Shown here piece after piece: positions 22,501-35,198 of a stretch of 60,912 nt of DNA. Positions within the stretch are counted from its first letter, which is position 1. Every line of letters begins with the position of its first letter. Both the position numbers and the translations under genes were made by a program. Origin of the DNA: Owenia fusiformis (taxonomy: Eukaryota; Annelida; Polychaeta; Sabellida; Oweniidae); NCBI GenBank assembly GCA_903813345.2, contig CAIIXF020000011.1:23793754-23854665 (forward strand), written 5' to 3'. The notes under the pieces were generated by a model, which was not told the origin of the DNA, did not search any database, and was given only the letters and a program-made list of their open reading frames with translations.

Positions 22501-25500
22501 CGTGTTAACCATACGATACGTGTTATCTTTAGAATAAGATTACACAATTTTCCATCATCATAGTTGTTAAAGTAATTACACCAAGTTGTAGATAATTGAA
22601 TGAAGTATATTTTGGGAAAGTTTGAACATCCTAGCTGTACTAATTTGTTATTAATTTATTATGATGTAATCATCAGCTCCAATTGACAAAATCAGAAAAA
22701 AGCTAGCACTAATTCTACAATACGTGTTGTCTTATGAATACAATTGCGCAATCTTACATCATCGTAGTTGTTAAAGTTTTTACACCAAGTTGTAGATAAT
22801 AAATTGAATGAAGAATATGTGGAAAAAGTTTGAACATCCTAGCTCTTCTAATAAAATTTTTACAAGGGGGGTGCCCTTTTGACCCCCCCCCCCCCTTAGG
22901 TGTTCGTGTGACTATTTTTACCTTAGGGCTTCTAGGGTTAATACTATCAATTTCAAGAAAAGAACAAATTGTTTGGGTTACAAATTTTCGATATATTAAT
23001 ATATCTTCATCGACTTATTACTAATGAAGATATATATTTCCAATTTCTCAAAATTTTCTGGTCTGAAGTTAAACATAGAAAAAACTGAAGGCATTTGGCT
23101 TGGAAAAAATAAAGACTTTGAAAAGAAATGTGAAAATATAACTTTTACTGATGAACCAATCAAATATTTAGGAATCTTTTTAGGACACAACAAACAAATG
23201 TTATGAATTAAACTGGGAAGATAGAGTAAAAAAGTAGAAAAGATATTAGACAGCTGGAAGAACCGATATTTAACACTATTTGGCAAAGTTACAGTGATTA
23301 AATCACTGGCAATTCCAAAATTGATTTATGCAGCATCAGTATTATCTATGCCACATGAGATTATAAAAAAAGTAAACAATCTTGTATTTAAATTTCTATG
23401 GGATGGAAAAAAGGACAAAATAAGAAGAACTATAATCATAAGTAATATTAATAAGGGTGGTATTAATATGATTGACTTAGAGTCTCAAATACATGCACTT
23501 AAAGCAGCATGGATTCCCCGTTTGCATAATCCAAACATGTACAATAAAATCCCTTACTTCCATTTCAATAAATTTCTTCCAAATATAGATGTATTACTCA
23601 AGATAAATGATACTAGATTCAAAGAATTTGAAAATGTTCCGCTTTTTTATCAACAAGTGCTGGAAGCACATTGTTTATGTAAATGCATCAAAAATATAAG
23701 AGATATGAAGTAACATGAACTCTTGCAAGAGGTTATATGGGGAAACAAATTATTCACTGTCAGAATAAACCAATTTTCTTTGAATCATGGATCAAAAGTG
23801 GAATTATATACATAAAAGACTTGATAATTCAGAACAGGTTCCTTGATGTTAATATGCTATATCAAAAACTTGTAAATAAACAAAATTGGATATCTGAATA
23901 TTACAGAGTTTTATCAGCCACGTGCACACTGAAAGAAAGATTCAATTTAGAATCTGTCAAGTATACAAATATTCATAATACTTTTAAATTTAATATGAAT
24001 AATGTGATTATCACTGTGAATAATCAGAAATCCAAATTCTTTTATGAAATATTAAAAAAAAACATACATCGGAAAAATGGTTTATGAAAAGAAAATGGGA
24101 ACAAGAGTTTTGCTATGAAGCCAATGATGAAAAAAATTGGCAAAAACTTTTTCTCTACAAAAATAAGTTGTAAAGAAAAGAAAATAGGTAATTTCAACTT
24201 TAAAATAATCAACAATATTCTTCCTAGCCTTAGTGCTTTATATATATTTGGTAAAAGTGAAACCTACAACTGTAGTTTATGTAATGAATTTAATTTATGT
24301 ACCTTGAAACATTTCTTATTTCCATGCTCATATTCTCAAAACATTTGGAAACATATTTATAATATCTCAGGGTTAAGAGTAACTTACAGAAAATTGATAA
24401 TTGGTTATGATGGAAATGACAATCATACTGAATTTTTAAACTATTTTATAAGTATTGTGTCATTTGTTATATACTATAAGTATAAAAAATATATTCAAGA
24501 ACTGAATAATGGTATTAAGCGTAATTTTGAAGGCACTATTAAAACCTTAAATTTTGAAATCTGTACTCGTAAAAATGTATTTTTTAAAAGCAAATGGAAA
24601 ATGATTAAAACATAGCCTAACTCATTATACATTATTGTAATTAATTGTATCATTGTATTTCTGTATCGTAAAAACCTAAATTGGAATAAACTATATTTGA
24701 AAAAGAAAAAAAAAACTAATGAAGATATATAAATTTTAAAATGTAAAATAAATAAAAAATATATAAATTTTAAAATGTGTAACTAACACTTCTATAAATA
24801 CTCGCAATTCATCAATATCAAGGATATCTTGCCCAAAGCCTCAAGCCGACGACAATAAAGCACATGAAAAAGTGCTTAAAATCGTATATTACTGTATAGG
24901 TCCTGTACAAAACATGTATATAAAGTACTTTTTTGAATGTTCCAGATATTGTGGGAAAACGCCACCTCCTACTCTTACTTCAACGGGTAGTCAATTGATT
25001 GTGCTTTTCCATGCTGATATCAGTGTCGTTTGGAAAGGTTTCCACGCATCATTCATTAGCACGTGTGAGTATACCCTTTATGGTCAGTGCATTATATCAG
25101 TTAAAATGCGTTTAAAGGTTAATTCGCACATTCGCACACAACAGAAACATTTAAGAAATTTCATTTAAGATTAACACTTACACGTTTAATATACGAAAGT
25201 ACGAAATCCAACTTTTGATAAACAAAACAAAAAGCCTCGTATATGAATCAGTAAAGGATTGGTATCGATATGGTGAACTTTTTGAACACACGTTTCTCTT
25301 AAACCAGTCAGCAAAAAATTCTGAAAGTTTTACACATCGTCAATATGGCAACAATATAATTTGAAAAAAATATACTTTTCTCTATATTGTTTTAGAAAAC
25401 ACATCAGACACTTCTTGTGTTCTTGGTATCATACATTCGGAATGAAATGAAACGTCTATCCAAACCTCATTGGAACAGAACGACATGAACACAATGTGTG

Positions 25501-26036
25501 TTTAGGTCTCTCAATATTGTAATTGTACAAAGGAAAGTTTGGTTGATTTAAAAAAAGTATCTTGTTAATAAAATAAAAGGTTTATCTTAATTTTTATCTA
25601 TTTTGGGGGGTATTGTTTTAATTTTTTGAATACTTTTAGTTAAATCAAACAAAATTTCCTTTGATTTGTATAATTATAATATTGAGAGGTGTAAGAAAAT
25701 GTTGCATATCATATGTGCTATTTTGTTCTAACAAGGTTCGGAAAGACATTTTATTACATTCTCAAGAATTGGTAGAAAGGAACAAAAATCAATTGCACTA
25801 AAAAAATATCTAAAATATATATAAATAATTTTCGCGTCAAATTGTTGTCAATCAGTCAATATTATATCAAGGACCGTTTTTTACAGAATGTTTTCAATAA
25901 TTGGTTTAAGAGAAAATCATTGTTGAATTTAGTTCACCATATCTATACCTATCATTTATATTGAATACGTAAATAGAATACATGCAAATCAGAATTAAGC
26001 AGACCAACATTTATTTTTTGCAGGATGACTAGTCTA
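19527..26036 (+). CDS. Secreted kringle-kringle-CUB protein
   Basis: Six exons: 19527-19590 (signal peptide), 20435-20698 (kringle 1), 21466-21720 (kringle 2), 22024-22243 and 24946-25064 (CUB halves), and 26034-26036, where the codon split at T|GA becomes the stop. GT-AG borders and phases (1,1,1,2,1) all agree, giving 307 residues. The leader [20 protein letters not shown] is a clear signal peptide. Each kringle has the six canonical cysteines and ends in [27 protein letters not shown]. The CUB has the four-Cys pattern plus the calcium-site acids (HLE, KYDYVEV, FHAD) and closes with GFHASFIST. Both kringle exons are phase 1-1 and nearly identical, so one arose by recent exon duplication. 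The role is inferred: extracellular binding of ligands such as matrix or coagulation-type proteins; no protease or WSC domain is present. A candidate polyadenylation signal AATAAA is at 26334. The tiny last coding part is the least certain piece. Confidence 0.85.
20707..20760. mobile_element. Possible mariner-like terminus in intron 2
   Basis: ACAGGGTGACCCAAAAAATG, just after the exon 2 donor, has the form of a mariner-type end next to TA. No partner end was found in the intron, so it may be a solo remnant. Confidence 0.3.
22267..22937. mobile_element. piggyBac-like MITE
   Basis: The right end reads TTCTAGGG followed by TTAA. The left reads CCATAGAAGCCCTAAGG preceded by ATAA, a one-base change from TTAA. 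The terminal inverted repeats span about 20 bp (CCCTAGAAGCCCTAAGG). CCCTAGAA ends and TTAA targets are the piggyBac hallmark. The element carries G/C homopolymer hairpins just inside the ends and two internal tandem copies of a roughly 215-bp unit, with no transposase. It lies in intron 4 of the kringle-CUB gene. Confidence 0.75.
22425..22855. repeat. Two tandem ~215-bp units inside the piggyBac-like MITE
   Basis: Unit 1 and unit 2 both run from TTTATTATGATGTAATCATC through GACAAAATC, GCTAGCACTA, TTACACCAAGTTGTAGATAA to TTTGAACATCCTAGCT. They differ by substitutions and small indels. Confidence 0.8.
23037..24714 (+). mobile_element. 5'-truncated L1/Tx1-like LINE with 17-bp target duplication
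   Basis: The insertion is flanked by a perfect 17-bp direct repeat, ACTAATGAAGATATATA (23020-23036 and 24715-24731), and ends in an A-rich tail. What remains is the reverse-transcriptase thumb onwards: [20 protein letters not shown], then [20 protein letters not shown] and [12 protein letters not shown], followed by the C-terminal zinc-knuckle-like segment [19 protein letters not shown]. Frames at 23024-23206, 23294-23713, 23737-24087 and 24115-24615 belong to one broken ORF2 with several frameshifts. It is on the same strand as the kringle-CUB gene, in intron 4. Typical target-primed insertion, dead on arrival. Confidence 0.9.
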
Positions 26037-27179
26037 CAGGAGAAGAGATTGCTTCACAATATTTGTTTCAACTGAATTTATATTGTATCTGCGTATTTTA
26101 GATGCATTTTGCCCTCTTAGTAAAATATTTCTTCAAATAGTTAATAGTTAATTTGCTTTTATACTGTCATGTTATCGTGACTATAGTGCTATTTTAAAAA
26201 AACGAAACTGAGTCATGTAAGTGTTTACTGTACTTGTACTTATATTGAAAGAAATATACATTACTACTGTACTGATCTTAGTAACTATTCTTCAATCGCT
26301 AAACTTATTATCAAAATAAGCGCATCTCAGACAAATAAAGAACGAAAAGACTAAAATTGGTAAAAACATATTTTACTGAACTATCCTTATATATATAATA
26401 TACATTGACAGTATTTAATGATTGTCTCACACCAAAGTAATTTCATCTTGTCACGATTCGTCTAAAATGACAAATTGTCATAAGACCAACAAAATGTGTA
26501 GGCTTTAGAAGCTTGCATAAATCTTGTGATCTTCATAATCAACCCAACATTTAATTTGTTATTCTGAACATCTGCCGAATGGAACATTCTACACAGAGAG
26601 GCATGTTTTTGAAAAGAACATTGATCCTTATCACTGCTATATATTCTAACACTTTTTTGCATTTTTGCTAAATATAGCATTTTTACATCTTAAAATGTTG
26701 ACTTTTAAATTCATAAATACCAAGGTCATAACCAAGTCAAAAACTTGTAAATTAATCTCATTTTATTGGTCTGTAATACTTTAGTACTATTTTACAAATA
26801 TTTAATTATATTGAGGTGAATACTAGATATAGTACCTGTGCATCTTTCACAGGTGCATGATTTCTAACATTCCGGCCCGTCGACGTATCAGATTTAGTCA
26901 TGTCAAATGTATGTGTAAATGTATTAAACATGCAGTAAACTTCATTTCTGAATCAACAATTCGGTACACAGGCCATCTTGGATTTCTAAGGTATGTATAA
27001 TGATGATCATCATGATTGAAAATCAAACTGGGAAACGAGTTTGACACTAGGCAATATTTGGGCCTCAGGACTATTTACTCTCCTCGACACTATAAAACAT
27101 TTATTTGTTAACACACTAATATATTAGCGATACACCTGTTCAGTCTGAAGCGTTTTTTGTTTTACTGTTGAATGTGTCA
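26037..27179. other. Convergent 3' flanks of the kringle-CUB and tryptophan hydroxylase genes
   Basis: Contains the likely 3' UTR of the plus-strand gene (AATAAA at 26334) and, on the minus strand, a candidate AATAAA at 27105-27100 serving the hydroxylase gene. No other gene is seen. Confidence 0.45.
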
Positions 27180-30100
27180 TTATTTTCTAATCATGTGCAT
27201 GTTATTCAAGGCATGAGTTAGTAAATCCAGTTCATTTTGTATATCATTCACAATGCCTGCAATGTCTTTGTTGGTACTGATGATGTCAATACTTTGTGTA
27301 TAAGGATTGTATTTCACAGAAAATGGTCTCTGGATAGTCGATGCGAATTGCCTGAAACAAAACATAAATACCTCATCTATGTTTTGACATTTTTTCAAAT
27401 TAATTCATGTAGAGATTTGTTATTTGTCAAAACTGTAAAATATTCACATTTGACATAGTCACTGTTTTGTGCTGGTTCATCAATTATACTGTATTGGTTT
27501 GTGTGTTATTCAAACAATGCCTTTGTGCTGTTCTTTATAATAGTTGGTCGCGGTTGGTTTGTTTTTCTCATAAGAAAATTTGTAATTGGTTCTCAAATTA
27601 AAACAATCTGTATAACGTTTTATTCACCGTGTAATGGATCTGTATTTTAAAATTGCTCATAAAATTTATCACAGGCTTCTTATGGCGCAAACGCTTTTTG
27701 ATAACATTTAATTCATAGATTGTTCATAACTAAAATATCTTACCAAATCCTATATGATAGCATTTGGTTTATATAGAAAACTAACCTCATTTTATCTTTC
27801 GCTTGTTCAAAGTTGTCAGAGTAGAAATATCCCTCTTGGAATGTAGTGATCATACATTCTTGGGCACATGCCACTGTAGGCTCAAACATCCTCTTGGGGG
27901 CATTTTCAGTTAGGACATGCTGAAGATCATATATACATATACAAATATGTTTTACTAATTGATCATATAATTGCATGTTTCCTAAACATGGATATATTGA
28001 TATAACAATAATATAAATGTATCACCCCATCCAGAACAATTCAGAAACTGACGTAGGTAAAGAAAAAATAAATAGACAGGCAACTAATGGCATCTTTCTA
28101 TCTATCTTTATATCTCTATATTTCTGTCTTTCTTCTTTTTTTGAATTTCTATAAGTTATTTTGAGTTGACAAAATGATATATTTGTACCTTCAACTCTCC
28201 ACTCGAAGAAAGCAATCCTGCCCCATAGACCTTCAGCTTACCGTTTTCTCTACACAGGCCAAATTCTACTGTGAAGAAGTAGCACTGGAAGAAATATTAA
28301 CTAAATAAATTAAAGCCGCATATTTCATACAAACATTATCTATGTCAACATTTGGAATCAACGTTGATACTTTGAACAGACTGGCAATTGAGGATATTGC
28401 TCGACCAGAATTCCATAAAAAACAAGCTTTGCGATACTTGCCTAAATGTTATAGTTTATAAAGCTAAAATGTAACCAATAACGCACCGAATGGCAGTTGC
28501 AAAGTAATTTGATAATGGATATATTGATGGATTATAAAAGGTACTGTAAACACATAAAAAACTGAAGCATTAATTCTTGACCAAATAATTATATCCCTGA
28601 GTAAATATTCTACAGATTTCTAGAAAGAGCACACGATTACAATCTTACTGTAGCAAGTTTTGAAACTTCTTCATCTGGTGCTCCAAGGGAAGCCAATCCT
28701 AACTCCTGAGAGAACTGAGCGAAACTCTTGTCAGCTAACAATGCAATATGGCCTAGCAGCTCATGGCAACAATCTCTGGAAACATTTGGTGTATTGAATG
28801 ATATAACGAAGCACCCCATGACAAAAAATTCTGGGATAACACAAAGCAATACGGCCAAGCAACAGTATGCAAACTAGAAAATACATACACATTAATTTAG
28901 AAACATTCAAAGAAATGAGATACATAAGTAATTACACAATGGCGCATTCAGTTTCAAATGATGTGGGACACACAGAATAACGTCAATAACGTCAACAGGT
29001 CAATCTATTCACAAAGCCACTGACTTCCAAAAAGGCATTGAATCATTTTATGGTTCAAATTATGAGATAAGTATCCAGATAAAGTACTTACGGCTCAGGG
29101 CTGTAGAAAGGATCTGCAGGATGACGTATGTACTGAGTACATGGGAATACTCTAAATGCAAGGGCAGACAGAAAGTCTCTAGTTGATAAATAACCTGCAA
29201 CTGGTCTCAATGTGAAACCTGTCCTCTCCTGTAGAAAATTGGAGACATCCTCTAGTTGGGGCACATTGTCCTCTCTGTTAATATAATAGTAAGGTAAACT
29301 GTAGTGCAATACATATTTATACCTAGGCCTTGTGCGCTAAATTGTGGAAATGGTCAATATCCTCTCATCAATAAAAATGATAGCTTTCAAAATTCATGGT
29401 ACTTGACTGTATATTATATTTAACCTATGGATTTCTATGGTAAGGCTGTTATCTTTCTTAACTTTTTTTTGTGGATAAATATGATTGTCGTAAAAAAATC
29501 ACAGGATAATATTTTTATCCTATGTATTTTCATTTGTTAAAAACCTTTTTGGTGCTGAATTCAAAACTAATGAAAATACTATCCATCAGATTTGATATTT
29601 TGTCATATCTGTTGGATATGAATTTGGGAGCGAAAATTGTCGTTAATCTCACGTATATTTGGTATGTATAGCATAAAATACAATACCAACCTGTATCCAC
29701 AATGCTTTTGCAGTAAAGGTAGGTTCTCAAGGAATTGTTTGCAGGCGTGTGTTGGATAAAGTTTCATCAGTTCATTGTACACATTGCCCCATGTTTTCAC
29801 TTCTTCTTTTGTGTATTCTACCCTTGGAATAGGCTGCCCACTGGAAATGAGAGACAGAACATAGATTGCAAGCACACATTATAAGAAGAACAGAGTAAAG
29901 CAACGTTGACTCAGGATAAACATGGGTTGCTTCATGTAATAATGTGAAAGTAAACCTAACAACACTGTTAATTCGTTTTTCATAAAATCACGTGAAATTT
30001 GGGTAAATTATGTAAGTACTTAAATATCAGACTCGGGGTGTCGGAACTTACATCTGGCTGTTTATATCAAACAATACAACGAATATACAAATGTAAAAAC

Positions 30101-33100
30101 AGTCTGACGAAATGCTATAAATATTGCGCATAAAAAGCATTGAGCAACTGTCGAAACTGCGCAAGAAAATCATGATGCAATTGTCAACTGTCACTCAATA
30201 TTATGCTTCAACATTTTGATTTATTAAGATCTCTCTTTATCTAAAGCTTGGGATAGCAGGGACTGTGGATCCTACAATAGTAAACCCTGCAACATTTAAG
30301 TCACTTCTAGTTTTCTCTGGTATATTTTACTGAGCATTTGTTTTCTGATTGTGTCATCCTATCAAATAACTTTGATTCAAAGCTACAAAATATAAATCTT
30401 CTCAATTTTGACCCTGACCTTTGATATCCTCTGATCCACTGTTGTCAGGTTGATTTGCCCTTGATGTACATTAGGAGGATTAATGGCCAATTTGTTGAAA
30501 ATAACTTCTGATTCCAATCTAATGCATTTATTCTACAGGGGCATCTGTAATCCTCTCATGAATTTAGATTGCTCTTGTTAAATAGATCTGTTATTAAAGA
30601 CGTATTGTGATTATAGGGGATTGCAATGCATTTACCCTAATGACACTTGATCTTATAGCACGAAGTATAGGCAATGGCACATGACATCTGTCTTGATGTA
30701 AAGAATATGTATTCACTGTATCTATTCTTATTTTCCTCCAAGTTGGTGGTTCTATAAAGGTATTTGACCACTGACAGATTTAAATGATTAATCCCTTGAA
30801 CATTTAACATTTTACTATCACTTTGCGAAGTGCTTTGAAAAATAAAACTTTCAAGCAAAACCTTGGAAATTAAACACATTATTTCCATCATACAGATCTC
30901 TAACAAGCAAGAGAATTCCAAATAATCTATTATGGTGATGATAGATTAACAAATATGATTCAAAATGCCTGAAATAGAGATATGTCTTAAGCCACATAAC
31001 CCATCAATGTTACATTCAAAGACACACAAATGAAAGGGAAAACGTATAAGTACACATCTACAGTATATCACCAAGAAAAATTAAAGGAGCATCTGAAGTA
31101 ACAGTAAGTCGTCTAAAATCAAATATAAAAGAAATTCCGATGGTAATGCATTCCTTTTGGGATTTTGTTTCAATCTTAAATATGACAGTTGTTTAGTTAA
31201 AGATCAATAAAGGAAGCAGATAGGAAGGAACCACTTAAGAAGTCAAACAAATTAATTTTGTTTTACAAGAATTGTTAATTTAATACTACATGCATTATTC
31301 AATACACCTACACTTCCCTCCATAAGTTTGGCAACCCTAACTCCGCCATTACTTATGGAGGGGGTATACATTGTTATACTTGTAACGCTGGGATCTTAAC
31401 ATTAACTGTAGGTTCTATGTCATGCACAAACTTTCCGAGTTATGGGTTTCGGAGTATTAGGTTTCAGAGTAATGGGTTTCGGAGTAATGGCTAGAACCCG
31501 AAAAATACATATACTTACTATTTATATTTAAAAGCATACTCTGCAAATTCAATTCTTCTTTTGCGATACACTTCATCTTTGAAACCCTGCAATGTTTAAA
31601 TATGCTTTTAGATATATTACCTATTATATATTATAATGGTAGTCATATCAGTTGACACCGAATGCTCTATCTTGTCTGAATGACTTCAATATGAATGAAA
31701 TGTCCCTTGGTGTTATGATCTCATAACAACAATGTTGGGGAGGGGGTATTAGACACCATTTCTTTTCATGTTGGACTGTGATTCGGGAGAGTTGGGGTCT
31801 GTTGTCCTTATGACTGGTGGACTCTAAGATGTGTTCTTATTCTTGTTGTGTCCTGTAACCGTTTTTGGTGCTTTAGTACTTTCCCGTTGGCACTTCTCCA
31901 TACATGGACACATGTATACATGAATAAAGAGTGCAAAGTGTACAAATAAAGCATTTTTAACTTCATAAATTATAAACTTAACAACACCTACAAGATGGGC
32001 GTAGTACTCATGTACATGTTGTGATGATGATAGTAATCATAAAAATAGACATAATTTATGTTTTAATTGTATACATACTGGATGATCCGCATCAAGTTCT
32101 GCCCCATACATAAGTACACGGTTCGATGTTATGTCAAGGTCAGAGATCTTCTTTGGAAACCATCTTGACCCCTCTGGTGACACTGGAATATGAAAAAAAC
32201 TAATCAAGCACTGTCAACACAACTATAAAAAAGGTTAGTGAGTACTCGTTTTTTAAATGTTCAAAATATGGTTTGACGTAGACTGATGGCGGTTTTGCCA
32301 TGTCAACTATTTGTTGTAGCTTATATTGAGATTTATCAAGATTTATTAGAAAATTAGCCATGGAAGGACACTACAGTATTCATTGTATGGTTGTTGCGGT
32401 TTCCCTTCGCTCTTTTTATGTGTTTCTAACATACCAATTTTCCCATTTTTATTATGTTGATTTGGAATGAATGTGGTGCCATCCTGTAGTGTTATACTAG
32501 CGACTTCTGTCTTCAAAGTCTGCACAACTTCTTCCAGAATAAAATTGTCGGTTTCAATGTCCACATAAATCTCAAATGCATTGTCATTGTTTTTAGGTCT
32601 GCGGGATTCAATGTGGACAACATTAACATTGTGATCCTTAAATGAAAAGGCAAAGTACAAGTTTTACAAGCTGGCAAAACAAAAGTATAATAAACAGAAC
32701 TATTCAAGGAAGAACATAAATTGAATTATTTTATTTCTGACTAATGCATTTTAAGAGAACATTTGACATTATTATTACATTTACATAATGTTACAATCGT
32801 TATTGTCAAATTCTCAAAAATACTTCTTTATGCGTACGTCCCTTTATGATTAAAAAATTATGCATGGTTATATTTGTCTGTTTGAGGTTGATCAGAATGA
32901 ACATCTAGAGTTTACCTGAAAGATCTTCAGGGCATTGGCCAATCCTCCTACTTCGTTAGTCAGCGAGAACACAATGGACATCGTCTTTCCAAACTTCATT
33001 GTTGCATCATTTAGATTGTGGATCTTTGTCTGCAGAGAAACCACGGCCTGTTTAAATTTCATTGTCGCCCAATGTAAATGCTGATGGCATTTTAACCAAC

Positions 33101-34353
33101 TTTAAAAATGAACATTTTTGATCTGCTATTGTTAAAACTTGATATAATTGTAAAATACCGATGCTCATACGAAGTGTTGAAGTCATAATTCTAAACGGGT
33201 AACAGACAGTTCATTAGAAATTGAATGGTACTTTTAACTGGATTGTACTTTCTCATTTGAACAATGCCATTTGATAAACGAAGAAGGAAAATCATTGCAT
33301 TACTTCGATACATTATGGTGATTTAATTATGGGATTAACGATATCTGTACTTTGAATGACTTAGATCAAACAGAATACATCACCATCATGCAGCTATATT
33401 TACATCACTAATAATATGTGACACAATATACAATGAGAAATGACTTCAATGTTTTCCTAATTTATTAGTTAATGGCAATTGTGTTGTCTCCAATCATTAA
33501 TCGGTTGTAGGAGTATTTGTAGGAGTATGTAGGTGCGGCCTTCTTCGTTGCAGCTTTGTTTAATTCAATTATCTCCACATTAGCGCCAAAAAGAAAATTC
33601 AAATTTCACAAACTGACCAGAAGTCGTATATGATTGTAATGATCTATTTTTTCAAACCAAAGAGTATTTGGTAACTACAATTTTCTTTGTCAGACAGCTA
33701 ATTCAAAATATATTTTAGTTTAAAGTCACCATTTCCGTTTTCAAGTTTTAAAATACGCTTTTAAATCAGTATTTCGGTACTTTATGTTAGCATTCCTTTT
33801 TTGTAAAATAGTATTTAAATTTTGAAATCATGAATTCCAGGTGATTTGTAACACACGAAGCGATTGCCGGGAAACTAGCCCAATTATATTTTTCTAAGAA
33901 CCGATTCTCTCAGGCTTTTCTAAGTTTAACTTGTTCAGTTGTCGTGGCCAGATTGTAAAAATGAAGAGATGAAACAGAATGAAGTATAAAGAAAACAATA
34001 GCATGCACGATCTTTTAAATTGAAAGAAAACAAGTTAGATGACTATGAAACATGCAAATAGCAACTGACATATCAATATGACGGAAACTAAAAAACTTTT
34101 ATCTTTAAAACATTTATAAATCAACGAAGCATTTACAAAACATATATTAAACATGCAAATCCAAACAAACAAACAAACAAACAACATAATCCAAAATTAT
34201 ATGACAAGAAAAAATACATATGTTTTTTCTTTTCCTTACCTCTACCGCTGCAGTGAGCTCCCCTTCATTCCTTGCAGTAAATGCCTTTTCAGCATCCGAC
34301 AATGAGCTTCCCCGACTTCGCTTGAACTCAGCAATTCTCTTTGCAGCATCCAT
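27180..34353 (-). CDS. TPH: Tryptophan 5-hydroxylase (TPH), complete
   Basis: Biopterin- and iron-dependent aromatic amino acid hydroxylase converting tryptophan to 5-hydroxytryptophan, the first committed step of serotonin synthesis, in the cytosol. Eleven coding exons: 34353-34240, 33029-32916, 32636-32435, 32182-32079, 31586-31519, 29840-29691, 29274-29092, 28775-28649, 28284-28189, 27919-27786 and 27351-27180. All use GT-AG borders in compatible phases and give 487 residues, the size of vertebrate TPH2. An ACT regulatory domain (about 55-130) contains [13 protein letters not shown] and NVVHIESRR. The catalytic domain has the iron ligands His316 and His321 in HELLGH and Glu361 in [28 protein letters not shown] and [14 protein letters not shown] favour TPH over tyrosine or phenylalanine hydroxylase. 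The C-terminal helix ([13 protein letters not shown]) fits the tetramerisation coiled coil. The N-terminal [10 protein letters not shown] could be a kinase site (inference). All residues needed for activity appear present. Confidence 0.95.
31308..31370. mobile_element. Minimal TIR element (~60 bp) in TPH intron 5
   Basis: TACACTTCCCTCCATAAGTT and ATTACTTATGGAGGGGGTAT face each other with almost no interior. They match the ends of the 18231-18431 element, so this is probably an internally deleted relative. Confidence 0.5.
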
Positions 34354-34930
34354 TTTATCTCACCCAAATACTTATTCTTGTAGATCCTCACTATACCTAC
34401 TATGATCGTGTAATTTTTGCGCGAATTAACTAATTTATAGTTTCATGATTTTACGCCTTTTACACTTATTTTATAATCACTGTATGATGACGAATTATTC
34501 AAGAACATGAAATGAAATAATCTGCAGAGTTTCTGCGACTAAGACTCGATGAATCTATGATGCTCGCTGGTCGGTAGCCTTTGCTTTATTGACAGATCCG
34601 AATGCAACAGGTCTTCCATTCCGAGCTGAGCGTTGGAGAAAATCGATGATACCTGTTCACACTGGCAAAAGCCAAAGCAATCCACAGACTACCTGTAGTC
34701 TGGATTGTTCAAATTCGATCGGTTTTGTTTAAAACTTTCTATAAAATGTTCAACTCGAGATAGACATGGAAAACATGGATTTGTAATTGTTTTGTTTTTA
34801 ATTTGAAGCGGTTGTTTGGATTGTTTTCTCTTGTTGGTCACATTTGGGATTGTTCTTTGCTTTGTTTTTCAATTTGAACATGTTGAAGGTTGATTTTAAT
34901 GGTTATTACAATATCTCATTGGAATAACGC
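34354..34930. other. 5' flank of TPH
   Basis: Upstream of the TPH ATG on the minus strand. It must hold the promoter and any 5' UTR, but I see no clear TATA box or start-site motif. No coding signal on either strand. Confidence 0.4.
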
Positions 34931-34935
34931 TCTTT

Positions 34936-35183
34936 TGGACGTAGCCAGGGGGTGCCATCGCATCCCCCATCCCCACAAAAAAGAAATGGGCAATTATGTA
35001 AAATTTGTTGAAAATCATTAACAAATAGTTTGAAATGCTTAGAATGCGCCATATGCAATATAAATTAAAAAAATTTCCGGGGGTGAATCCCGAACCCCCT
35101 TATTTGGGGCTTGTTTTTTCGCTCGCACTGATGAAAACCCGAAAATGGCACCCCCTTGACAATTGCTGGCGACGCCCCTGTTA
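34936..35183. mobile_element. hAT-like element remnant (GGCGTAGCCAGG-type ends)
   Basis: The left end GACGTAGCCAGGGGGTGCC and the right end TTGCTGGCGACGCCCCTG are imperfect complements, with C/G-rich subterminal runs. Similar ends occur at 42680-42724, 45811, 47190-47217 and 50995, so this is a common family here. Confidence 0.5.
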
Positions 35184-35198
35184 ATAAATCTCATTGTA

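Noticed and set aside
27180-34353. Tyrosine or phenylalanine hydroxylase identity
   Set aside because: [20 protein letters not shown] and the surrounding residues are the tryptophan hydroxylase pattern. TH and PAH have YWFTVEFGL here.
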